Positions 1-6,690 of a DNA stretch of 40,984 nucleotides are shown one piece after another (the first letter of the stretch is position 1; each line of letters starts with the position of its first letter). This DNA is from Lachnospiraceae bacterium (GTDB lineage Bacteria > Bacillota > Clostridia > Lachnospirales > Lachnospiraceae): assembly GCA_017437065.1 (NCBI GenBank), contig JAFSBX010000089.1, positions 1-40,984 of the forward strand, written 5' to 3'. The notes under the pieces are model-generated. The model did no database searches and was not told the origin of the DNA. It was given only the letters and a program-made list of their open reading frames with translations. The position numbers and the translations under genes were made by a program.

Positions 1-216
1 CACCAATGTTCGGTCAAATTTGATCCTGCCTAAGACTATTGTAGACCAAGAAGACTGTAAATTGAAAAACTTTGCCATATTTTCATTATAAGCTGTGATA
101 AATTTTACTTTCATGATTCGTTGAAAAGTGAATATTATCTGAAACGAATAAAAATAGACATGAGGAACAGACATAACTGTCGCTATGCCTTAAAATGGTG
201 TATAATAATCGTAGGA

Positions 217-1701
217 TTATGCCGTTTTCAGAATCAACTTTCTCAGGGCAGATTCATAAGGCAAATCCCATGCATCAAGATGTTGAAGCATCATGATGTG
301 ATAGAGGCGGCAGTACCACATCTTAGTAGAGCGGTGTCTGCCGTCTTCTAATTTGAAGTCTAATTTCTCACGTTTGTTGGAACGTTCCGCAGAGGTTCTT
401 GCATTAAATTCCGTTTTCCATTCTGCACTGTCACGAGGTGGTATGTTAATCAATCTTGGATTGTCTTTCATGGCAAGATGTACTGTTCTGCCGTATTTTG
501 AATCAGAGCATGGGTGTTCACAGGAACAGCCATATTTTCTGCTTGCAAGCGGACATCTGAATTTTAATCTGTGTTTAGAAATCTCACAGCCGTCATGATT
601 CATACGAAGACCTTCTTTACAGACAGGAACGCCATCTTTTCCGATGGTAAAGTCATCTTTGTATTTGACTTTGATACCACGTTTTTCATTCAAATCAATG
701 AAAGGCAAGATGTTGTTTTGCTTACAGTATTCATAGATAGGCATTGCATCATGGGCAGAATCTAAAAGCAGCTTTGTAACATTGAAATCTGGAAGAAACG
801 ATTTCATTCTAAAAAAAGTTTCTAAAAATCCATGAGAATCATGTTTTGAAGTTGGGTTTAATAAAGGAAAAACAGGAAGGTCACTTTCAGAATCGGATGC
901 AACCAACATATATAAATCGTATCCATGATACCAGCAGTCTCTGGAAGAATCCCATCCGATATCACAGTCTGGTTGAGAAAAGTATCTGTCACAATTACAG
1001 TCAGAAATCCCCTTTTCACCACAGTCACAAATGCGATGGCTTCTCATTCTGTGAGAGGTAACAACAGGAGTACCGTCACCTGCGACAGACAGGGAACCGG
1101 TATTGATTAATCCTTTAGAAACAGATACATCAAGAAACTCCTTTTTATAAATTTGAAGCAGGGAATGATAAGTCTGCTGTTCCGGAATAAAAACCGTATT
1201 CTCAAGCTGAGGGAGCAATTGGGCAACGGTTACTTTTTCAACAGATGCGGCTTTAGCTCCTTTGTTTTTGGGTTTCTTTACCTTTGTTTTTACGGGATGA
1301 ATATGAGGAGAAAGATTATCATCTTCAGAATCCCATAAGCGATTAAAAAAATCATAAAAGGTCCCAATTCCCGGTGTATTTCCAACTTCAAATCCGCTGA
1401 GAATGGCATACAAAGGATTTATTTTCAACTGTGCTACCCAATCGGTTATGGAAGTAACCTTAAAATCAATGGATAAAAGATAGGAACGCTGCATACAGGA
1501 AGGTGTTCTTGGAGCCGGACCGAATTTAGAGTATTTATCACGTAGAAGTTCATCAGTGTAAGATAAATCCAATGTCCAAAAACGTTCAATAATATCCCAT
1601 GTAGAGCGGGCAATCGCATCCGGGTTAGGATAATATTTACGAAGATTTTCAACAACAAAGTTTTGGTAGTCAGAATGACTGCCGCAGTTAACAGGTAACA
1701 A
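217..1701 (-). CDS. DDE-type insertion sequence transposase (IS1182/IS4-like)
   Basis: A 494-aa protein that looks intact. Candidate catalytic acids are D209 in an AGDGT context, D314 in LLLDSAHDA and E439 in TSAERSN, the order and spacing expected of an RNase H-fold DDE transposase. A Cys-rich insert lies between the first two (about 225-246) and another near 383-398; these may bind metal. The start is a TTG with GGAGG nine bases upstream (1711-1715 on the plus strand), a better supported start than any internal ATG. The gene runs leftward, opposite to the recombinase genes, and sits inside the larger element, so it is probably a nested insertion. I could not identify terminal inverted repeats or a target duplication. 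The family name is from overall resemblance only; the transposase role is well supported. Confidence 0.85.
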   Translation of the reverse strand: MLPVNCGSHSDYQNFVVENLRKYYPNPDAIARSTWDIIERFWTLDLSYTDELLRDKYSKFGPAPRTPSCMQRSYLLSIDFKVTSITDWVAQLKINPLYAILSGFEVGNTPGIGTFYDFFNRLWDSEDDNLSPHIHPVKTKVKKPKNKGAKAASVEKVTVAQLLPQLENTVFIPEQQTYHSLLQIYKKEFLDVSVSKGLINTGSLSVAGDGTPVVTSHRMRSHRICDCGEKGISDCNCDRYFSQPDCDIGWDSSRDCWYHGYDLYMLVASDSESDLPVFPLLNPTSKHDSHGFLETFFRMKSFLPDFNVTKLLLDSAHDAMPIYEYCKQNNILPFIDLNEKRGIKVKYKDDFTIGKDGVPVCKEGLRMNHDGCEISKHRLKFRCPLASRKYGCSCEHPCSDSKYGRTVHLAMKDNPRLINIPPRDSAEWKTEFNARTSAERSNKREKLDFKLEDGRHRSTKMWYCRLYHIMMLQHLDAWDLPYESALRKLILKTA

Positions 1702-1713
1702 ATGAAATCGCCT

Positions 1714-1770
1714 CCAATCGAAAAAATATGCTTATAAATAAGGGCGCGAAGCGCCACATTTTTCGATGGA
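1714..1770. repeat. Nested inverted repeat upstream of the transposase
   Basis: Perfect GGCGC/GCGCC arms (1743-1747 and 1751-1755) with a GAA loop are enclosed by a second, longer inverted repeat: TCCAATCGAAAAA-like at 1713-1725 against TTTTTCGATGGA at 1759-1770, with one unpaired base. The structure begins next to the transposase ribosome binding site. It could be a hairpin that limits transposase translation, a sub-terminal IS structure, or a REP-like repeat. Confidence 0.5.
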
Positions 1771-1823
1771 TTTGTCAAGTGATTTTGGCAAAAAAGAAAA
1801 AAGTGGGGGATTTTAATAAAGGA

Positions 1824-1862
1824 GGAATCTGAAAGCCTTGATTTTATTGGCTTAAAGATTCC
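1824..1862 (+). promoter_or_regulatory. Hairpin in the leader of the small-ORF operon
   Basis: GGAATCT (1824-1830) pairs with AGATTCC (1856-1862) and AAGCC (1833-1837) with GGCTT (1849-1853), separated by a 2x2 internal loop and closed by an 11-nt loop. The 5' arm overlaps a strong AAAGGAGG ribosome binding site that has no long ORF after it; only a five-codon TTG frame (1838-1855) follows. It lies 33 bases before the 99-aa ORF, so it may be a leader-peptide or RBS-masking control. There is no T-run, so it is not a typical terminator. Confidence 0.4.
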
Positions 1863-1895
1863 GAGAGATTATAAAAAAGAAACGGAGGAATTAAA

Positions 1896-2195
1896 ATGGT
1901 AAAGCAACTCTTTCACAGCATAGTCAACAAGAAGGGAATGGTAGGCATCCGATGCAACAATCGCTCGTCCTTAGTAGGATTATATTACCAAAGCCCAAAT
2001 GCATCAATCAAAAGCAACGCATGGTTAGAACGAAAAATACTTCGCATTTACACCAAGTATTATTTAAAAGTCAGCTTAGAAACCACAGGTCAATTCTGGC
2101 GAGAAAATGAGCCGGCAATCAACACAACATATGCAAGCTTTTATGGAGGTGAAGTACTCAATGAGAATCAAAATGAAAAGTCAGAGAAGCGGTAA
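1896..2195 (+). CDS. Hypothetical 99-aa basic protein of the mobile element
   Basis: A 99-residue frame that begins at an ATG with a strong GGAGG six to ten bases upstream (AACGGAGGAATTAAAATG). The protein is basic and polar, with a patch rich in Arg and Lys in the middle (LERKILRIYTKYYLK) and no membrane segment or Cys motif. I do not recognise a family. Its 3' end overlaps the following small ORF by 35 bases in another frame, suggesting translational coupling. Since it is carried just upstream of the recombinase module it could be an accessory DNA-binding protein, but that rests on location only. Confidence 0.5.
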   Translation: MVKQLFHSIVNKKGMVGIRCNNRSSLVGLYYQSPNASIKSNAWLERKILRIYTKYYLKVSLETTGQFWRENEPAINTTYASFYGGEVLNENQNEKSEKR

Positions 2196-2346
2196 CAATA
2201 TAGGTTTAGCGATAGTTTATCCCAATGGAGCAACAGAAACAGTAGTAATCGCAAAAATGCCACCCGACAACGACTGGAGAGCAAATGTAGAATTTTACGA
2301 TGACTTAAAGAAAATCTACGCCAAACGCCTATCAAAAATATTATAA
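2161..2346 (+). CDS. Small recombinase-associated protein, 61 aa
   Basis: Start taken at the ATG at 2161 because GGAGGTG lies ten bases upstream (2144-2150); the frame is open further upstream but those starts have no ribosome binding site. The C-terminal half (ETVVIAKMPP...VEFYDDLKKIYAKRL) resembles the C-terminal half of the ORF at 3096 (VKVTVEFPT...QEFITRLKEIYLRK): a short beta-like stretch, then a helix with EF..DLK.IY. The two look like divergent members of one small family, the second lying directly before the recombinase. A strong terminator follows ten bases after the stop. Function unknown; a recombination accessory factor is plausible by position. Confidence 0.6.
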   Translation: MRIKMKSQRSGNNIGLAIVYPNGATETVVIAKMPPDNDWRANVEFYDDLKKIYAKRLSKIL

Positions 2347-2355
2347 CAAAACCCC

Positions 2356-2396
2356 AAAATGGAAGCCAACCCCACCCATCCAAGGCTTCCATTTTT
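2356..2396 (+). terminator. Rho-independent terminator after the small-ORF pair
   Basis: A perfect 12-bp stem (2356-2367 with 2384-2395: AAAATGGAAGCC/GGCTTCCATTTT), 16-nt loop and a T-run at its 3' side, ten bases after the stop codon at 2346. It separates the first small-ORF unit from the recombinase unit. Confidence 0.8.
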
Positions 2397-2881
2397 CATG
2401 CATACCTATTTTCCCATACCTCAAAAGAGCTAGTTGATAATAAAGATTTTGAAAAGGAATTAATACAATTAAGATAACCATTACAAAACTAAATCAAAAA
2501 AATGTAATCTAATAATATTTTATTAAATTGATAATTTTCAAAAAATCTGAAAAAAATTTTTCAAAGAAAAAGAATGAGTTTATAAGGATTTCCAAAGCAG
2601 AAGCAGTTTGAAAGAAATAAAAAAAGAAGTAAAAGTTTATAAGAGAAAATCAAAAAATTTCCAACCTACAATTCTACAATTCCCTACCAATACAAAATAA
2701 AAATAACCATCAAAAACCACACCAAATAAAATTTCAATCTACATATCCCACCCATCAATAAAAACCCATCAAAAGCAATCCCAAACCCATCACAATCCAT
2801 TAGTAAAAATGCACAACAAAAACATCAATATTCACAACAAAAGCAAAAATTGGAATGTAGCCTGGAGGATACAGTGGAACT
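2397..2881. other. Gene-poor A/C-rich stretch with a 129-nt G-free run
   Basis: No convincing ORF on either strand. From 2646 to 2774 the plus strand contains no G at all, and only three G residues occur up to 2842. Within and just after the run, CCCATCA occurs at 2751-2757, 2765-2771 and 2786-2792, with a related ACCATCAA at 2706-2713. The earlier part (2450-2640) is simply A-rich. This may be a protein-binding array, a transfer or replication-related region, or strongly biased filler DNA; the sequence does not decide. Confidence 0.6.
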
Positions 2882-3028
2882 ATGAACACAATATTAAAAA
2901 GCAAATCGGCATATACATTTGAAAAAAAGAAAAGACATATGCCAACAATGAAACTCATTGTATCACCACCAAACTTTTTTCAAAAAAATATTAATATCCT
3001 ATCCGAACGATCAGACTCATTACCATAA
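2882..3028 (+). CDS. Possible 48-aa small protein
   Basis: An ATG frame of 48 codons beginning MNTILKSKSAYTF and ending at a TAA at 3026-3028. GGAGG lies about 14 bases before the ATG (CCTGGAGGATACAGTGG), rather far, with a second purine-rich GTGGA closer in. The peptide is basic and contains no recognisable motif. It sits in the otherwise empty gap before the recombinase unit. I am unsure that it is translated. Confidence 0.3.
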   Translation: MNTILKSKSAYTFEKKKRHMPTMKLIVSPPNFFQKNINILSERSDSLP

Positions 3029-3095
3029 ACACCCAAGATAAAAAACAGATGCGTATTGATATGGAAGTTATCTTAATAAAATGGAGGTAGCTTCA

Positions 3096-3422
3096 ATGAT
3101 TTACAACGGTAAAGCAACACAGTGCGAAAGCAAACCAGATTCTGCATACAGTTTATCAGAATCACATAACAATATGAATAAGGAAGTAAACCCAGAGGAA
3201 TATCCAATGGATTCCCAAACATTCATATGTAAATCTAAAAATCAAGAAGTAAAAGTCACAGTAGAATTTCCAACACAATCCAACAAGGTAGCAGAGCAGG
3301 AGTTTATCACAAGACTCAAGGAAATTTACTTAAGAAAAATTAAAATCGGGGCTATGCAACAGAAAGAATCAGCGTTATCATCCCAATTCACAAAGGATAA
3401 GGAGGAAAATATCAATGAGTAA
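3096..3422 (+). CDS. Small protein coupled to the serine recombinase, 108 aa
   Basis: Start chosen at the ATG at 3096, because GGAGG at 3083-3087 stands eight bases upstream; the earlier in-frame ATG (3081) overlaps that Shine-Dalgarno and has none of its own. The last codons overlap the recombinase start by eight bases, so the two are almost certainly translated together. The N-terminal 40 residues are polar and probably disordered; the middle (about 42-80) has the same beta-then-helix pattern with EF..RLKEIY seen in the 61-aa ORF at 2161. A role as a recombinase partner or directionality factor is possible but is only inferred from coupling. Confidence 0.7.
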   Translation: MIYNGKATQCESKPDSAYSLSESHNNMNKEVNPEEYPMDSQTFICKSKNQEVKVTVEFPTQSNKVAEQEFITRLKEIYLRKIKIGAMQQKESALSSQFTKDKEENINE

Positions 3423-5088
3423 AAAAGTAAGAACTTTATTAAGAGTATCATCAAAACAGCAGTTACACGATGATGACATACCGGTACAGAGAGCAGAAGT
3501 AGAGCAATTCATCAATCAGCATCCTGACTGGGAGTTTGACAGAGAATATATTGAAAAAGCAATATCAGCTTACAAAAACAATGTAGATGATAGAGAAGTC
3601 TTAAGGGAAATTATGGAAGATGCGAAACATCATGAATTCGATGTGTTACTTGCGTATTTTTCCGATAGAATCGGTAGGTTGGAAGAATACAGCTTTTATG
3701 TAGCAACTCTAAATCAATTAGGGATAGAGGTTTGGACAATAAAAGAGGGTCAGTTAAAAACAGATACCCGTACGGATAGATTAATGAATTTTCTAAGATT
3801 CTGGCAAAACGAAGGAGAATCAGAAAAAACAAGTAAGCGTGTAAGAGATGCACAGGTAGAATTAGTCAAATCCGGTAAGTTTGTAGGTGGAAAAGCACCT
3901 TTCGGTTACGAACTTGTACCATCAGGCATAATAAGTAATCATGGAAGATTATTAAAGAAGCTTGTAATTGTTGAAAAAGATGCAGAGATTGTAAGAAAGA
4001 TATACAGTTTAGCCATTCATCAAGGTTATGGCTATGATAAAATTGCAAAAACATTAAATGCGGAAGGTATTCCAGCTATTACAACGGATAAATGGAAGGC
4101 ATCAACCATAGCCAGTATCTTAAAGAATCCGATTTACATGGGATATTATGCAATTAACAGAAGAGTCAACCATGGTAGTTTCACAAGATTAGACAGAAGA
4201 AATTGGATATATTCAAAAGAGCAAATCCCAGAGTTAATAATTATAAATCAATGTGATTGGGAAAAAGCACAAGAAATCAGAGAAGCACGGAAGAATAAAA
4301 TTAATGCATCCAAAGAAAAATCTGCAAAGCAGTATGAGGAACAGTACAATGTCCCATTCAGAACAAATGATAAACTATCGTTATTAGGTTTAGCCTATTG
4401 TGGTTATTGTGGTAAGCGATTAAAGAATGGAAGTTACTGCAACCATTGGACTTTAAAATCAACTGGAGAAAAGAAAGTTTCTTTTACCGGAAGATACATA
4501 TGTCCTGAAAAATGCAAAGAACGCTCCTGTTATTCCCAAAGCTACTTAGAAGATATCGTGTTTACAGTAGTAGAAACTTATATGGAGCAATTAAAAAATA
4601 TAAATGTAGTGGAAGAATTGGAGAAAATGCAAAAGCAACAAAGAGAGTCCATTGAAAAAGAATTAAAAGTTATTTCAAAACAACAAAAATCCTTACAACA
4701 AGACATAGAAACTTTAGAAGAAAAAATACCCGAAGCGATTCGAGGAGAATATTATTTCAGTGCTGATAAATTAGCTTCCATAATCAAAGAGAAAGAGCAA
4801 CTATTGAAAGAATTAGACAACCAAAAGAAGCAGATACAAACCAAAATATCCAAATCAACAGTGCAAAGCAGTGAAATGGAAACATTCATCGCTAAAATAC
4901 CAAACTGGAAAGAAGAGTTTCAAAATGCAGACGTAGCAACAAAACAAATGTTACTATCTTCCTTAATAGATAGAATTGAGGTAAAAGATGGAGATATTAA
5001 GATAAAGTTTAAGATACGATTAGAGGATTATTTAGTACACGAATCTATTGATTCCGATACCATTCCGTGTAAACTCTATTTAACGTAA
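3415..5088 (+). CDS. Large serine recombinase (site-specific integrase/excisionase)
   Basis: A 557-aa enzyme that would insert and excise the element by serine-mediated strand exchange. Order of parts: resolvase catalytic domain (about 1-150) with the nucleophile S12 in LLRVSSKQQ and the arginine motif YFSDRIGR near residue 80; recombinase domain (about 160-290) beginning GGKAPFGYE; a zinc-ribbon with C329, C332 and later Cys pairs (ICPEKC, RSC); then a long coiled coil (about 395-490) typical of large serine integrases that controls synapsis and direction. RBS AAGGAGG is nine bases before the ATG. The last 12 or so codons (5048-5088) appear to be supplied by host sleC DNA read on the opposite strand, so the protein made from the circular element would probably have a different C-terminus. 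Confidence 0.93.
   Translation: MSKKVRTLLRVSSKQQLHDDDIPVQRAEVEQFINQHPDWEFDREYIEKAISAYKNNVDDREVLREIMEDAKHHEFDVLLAYFSDRIGRLEEYSFYVATLNQLGIEVWTIKEGQLKTDTRTDRLMNFLRFWQNEGESEKTSKRVRDAQVELVKSGKFVGGKAPFGYELVPSGIISNHGRLLKKLVIVEKDAEIVRKIYSLAIHQGYGYDKIAKTLNAEGIPAITTDKWKASTIASILKNPIYMGYYAINRRVNHGSFTRLDRRNWIYSKEQIPELIIINQCDWEKAQEIREARKNKINASKEKSAKQYEEQYNVPFRTNDKLSLLGLAYCGYCGKRLKNGSYCNHWTLKSTGEKKVSFTGRYICPEKCKERSCYSQSYLEDIVFTVVETYMEQLKNINVVEELEKMQKQQRESIEKELKVISKQQKSLQQDIETLEEKIPEAIRGEYYFSADKLASIIKEKEQLLKELDNQKKQIQTKISKSTVQSSEMETFIAKIPNWKEEFQNADVATKQMLLSSLIDRIEVKDGDIKIKFKIRLEDYLVHESIDSDTIPCKLYLT
5041..5054. other. Candidate attachment-site core at the element/sleC junction
   Basis: GAATC-TATT-GATTC is a short inverted repeat whose centre falls between 5047 and 5048. 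This is the point where sleC coding sequence (read leftward) stops matching what I expect of the family: after the conserved YRNQ codons comes a stop instead of GYDFTIT. Known: serine integrase att sites are imperfect inverted repeats around a dinucleotide core. That the true crossover is here is inferred. Confidence 0.5.
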
Positions 5089-5749
5089 AAGACATAATCG
5101 CAAGAATATTAGCATAAATGGCACTTTCCGGCCAGGTTGCATAAATTTCACAAGAAGCGACATTTTTAATATAGTCTTTATAACGAACATAATAATTTGG
5201 TGCACTTGCATCATCCGGTTCACCATCATGCACAATCACATATTCAGGAATCACAACACGGCTCAGAACGATTTCCCCTGTCTCGTCCATTGGTTTGATT
5301 TCAGCCTCCGGGATTTTCGGGGGATAATCATAATAAAGGGTATGTGGACCGATATTAATATCTTCTTCTGCACCATTGGAAACTTCTAAAGGTGGTAATT
5401 GAATATTCTGTAAGGAAGTAACTTCGGGGAGAATTTCAGAACCTGATACAACGACGGTTTCATAGCCAGGTGCAGATACTCTTATAATATATTCGGCATA
5501 AGGTCTTGGAGAGCCCGGTTCTAAACTATAGGCGATGGGTGGTGCGGGTAATTGGATTACCTGCGTCTGTCCGGAGGAATCGGTGGTAAGTTCCTGAATG
5601 GGGGAATCCGGTGCAGTTTCGTAATAAATCGTTATAGTTGCATTTGGAATCGGAATCAGACCAATCGTGGAAGTTACCTGAATACGCAGCCCGCCTTCTT
5701 CAGGGTTTTCGGTTTGAGCTGCATGAGTAGAAAAAGAATAAACAGACAT
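5045..5749 (-). pseudogene. sleC: SleC-type spore cortex-lytic enzyme, 3' part cut off by the element
   Basis: The 234 visible residues match, from memory, the N-terminal half of clostridial SleC, the lytic enzyme that degrades spore cortex peptidoglycan on germination. An N-terminal carboxypeptidase-regulatory-like beta domain (about 18-105, GGLRIQV...PGYETVVVSG) is followed by the linker (PPKIPEAE) and the start of the catalytic region with IPEYVIVHDGEPDD, NYYVRYKDYIKNV and SFTLNRVYTEWYRNQ. Intact homologues go on with GYDFTIT and further catalytic and peptidoglycan-binding sequence; here a TAG comes directly after Q234. The start ATG has AGAGG seven bases upstream. The reading frame is clean up to the junction, so the break is due to insertion, not decay. 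If the element excises precisely, the gene could be restored. Confidence 0.85.
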
Positions 5750-5779
5750 ACTTAACCTCTGTATTTTAACTTAATCATA

Positions 5780-5809
5780 CTATATGCGATAAATTTACAC
5801 CATGATACA
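5780..5809 (-). promoter_or_regulatory. Possible sigma-G type promoter for sleC
   Basis: On the minus strand TGTATC (5809-5804) and CATATAG (5786-5780) are separated by 17 bases, close to the forespore sigma-G pattern TGAATA-17/18-CATACTA. The sleC start is about 30 bases downstream of the -10. Forespore expression is what is known for cortex-lytic enzymes, which adds weight, but the match is imperfect. Confidence 0.4.
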
Positions 5810-5816
5810 GTGAAAA

Positions 5817-5833
5817 TGAGAATTGATATCAAT
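5817..5833 (+). promoter_or_regulatory. Fur-like palindrome upstream of the suf promoter
   Basis: TGAGAATTGATATCA (5817-5831) matches the 7-1-7 Fur pattern TGATAATNATTATCA at 12 of 14 defined positions. It overlaps a perfect 12-bp palindrome ATTGATATCAAT at 5822-5833. It ends nine bases before the -35 of the suf promoter, so iron-dependent control of Fe-S assembly is a natural reading. An Rrf2-type (IscR-like) site is an alternative. Confidence 0.45.
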
Positions 5834-5841
5834 AAGAACCA

Positions 5842-5869
5842 TTGCAATTAAAAGGAATCCATGTATAAT
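5842..5869 (+). promoter_or_regulatory. Sigma-A promoter of the suf pair
   Basis: TTGCAA (5842-5847), 16-base spacer, TATAAT (5864-5869); the sufC start codon lies 45 bases downstream. Confidence 0.7.
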
Positions 5870-5914
5870 GGAAGATGTTGGAAAGACACAAAGGTAACAG
5901 AATGAGAGGTAACT

Positions 5915-6643
5915 ATGCTTAGAGTAGAAAATCTGAATTTCCATATTACAGAAGATGGAAAAGTGAAAAAAATAATAGATAATATCAGTTTTGAAGTAGC
6001 AGATGGAGAACTTCTGGTAATTACAGGACCAAATGGTGGAGGAAAGTCTACACTTGCGAAATTGCTTATGGGTGTGGAAAAAGCAGATTCCGGCAGAATT
6101 TTTCTGGATGATGAGGAAATTACGGATTATGACATTAATCACAGGGCAAATGCAGGGCTTGGCTTTGCGTTTCAACAACCTCCAAGGTTTAAAGGAATGA
6201 CAGTGGAAAAGTTACTTTCTTTGGCAGCAGGAGAAAAGCTTCCGAATCATGTGTGCTGTAAGTTATTAAGTAATGTGGGACTATGTGCAAAGGAATATAT
6301 TAACCGTCAGGTAGATGCTACGCTGTCAGGTGGAGAAATGAAACGAATTGAAATTGCCACCGCAATGGTAAAGGAGCATAAGATTTGTATTTATGATGAG
6401 CCGGAGGCCGGAATTGATTTGTGGAGTTTTAAAATGCTTGTAAAGCAATTTGAAAAAATACACAAAGAGAAAAAGGAAAGTATCGTTATTATTTCTCATC
6501 AGGAGCGAATCATTAATATGGCAGACCGCATTATGGTTGTAAAGGATGGAAAAATAGAGAAAGAAGGCTCAAAAGAAAGCGTTATGCAGGGGCTTTTTAT
6601 GGATAATCCTGTTTGCGGATGCATGGATGAGGAATCCTGTTAG
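5915..6643 (+). CDS. sufC: SufC-like ABC ATPase of Fe-S cluster assembly
   Basis: A 242-aa soluble ABC ATPase that drives conformational change in the SufB/D scaffold during Fe-S cluster assembly. Seen: Walker A GPNGGGKST (38-46), glutamines at 87-88 (Q-loop), signature LSGGE (137-141), Walker B ICIYDEPEAGID (157-168) and switch H195 (ISHQ). The EPEAGID wording after Walker B and the KRIEIA after the signature are typical of SufC rather than of transporter ATPases, and no permease is adjacent. The C-terminus has an extra Cys-rich end, CGCMDEESC (234-242), unlike classical SufC, which could bind metal. GAGAGG lies before the ATG. The next gene, 47 bases downstream, is the scaffold, so the locus is the two-gene minimal SUF type (called SMS or SmsCB). 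Confidence 0.9.
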   Translation: MLRVENLNFHITEDGKVKKIIDNISFEVADGELLVITGPNGGGKSTLAKLLMGVEKADSGRIFLDDEEITDYDINHRANAGLGFAFQQPPRFKGMTVEKLLSLAAGEKLPNHVCCKLLSNVGLCAKEYINRQVDATLSGGEMKRIEIATAMVKEHKICIYDEPEAGIDLWSFKMLVKQFEKIHKEKKESIVIISHQERIINMADRIMVVKDGKIEKEGSKESVMQGLFMDNPVCGCMDEESC

Positions 6644-6690
6644 TCAGAAGGAAAAGCAAGTGCAAATAATCAGAGAGGCTTGGTGCGAAC

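Larger units (their letters stand above)
1..5047. mobile_element. Right-hand part of an integrated serine-recombinase element
   Basis: Seen: everything left of about 5047 differs in style from the rest of the window (transposase, small ORFs, A/C-rich intergenic DNA), and the large serine recombinase at its right edge runs directly into a sleC-type gene that stops abruptly at 5045. Known: large serine integrases usually lie at one end of the phage or integrative element they move, beside an att site. Inferred: the element was inserted into sleC and its right end is at about 5047/5048. The missing 3' part of sleC is not found in 1-216 on either strand, so the left end lies outside the window and the element's total size and type (prophage, ICE or smaller) cannot be told. 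No structural phage or conjugation genes are visible here. Confidence 0.8.

Noticed and set aside
116-149. ATTCGTT/AACGAAT inverted repeat beyond the transposase stop
   Set aside because: It lacks a T-run in the direction of transposase transcription and does not match the sequence at the other side, so neither a terminator nor an IS end can be claimed.
2107-2160. Upstream extension of the 61-aa ORF
   Set aside because: The open frame continues but its Met codons have no ribosome site, whereas 2161 has GGAGGTG at good distance.
2646-2842. CRISPR-like array
   Set aside because: The CCCATCA copies are too short and too close together, and there are no uniform repeats and spacers.
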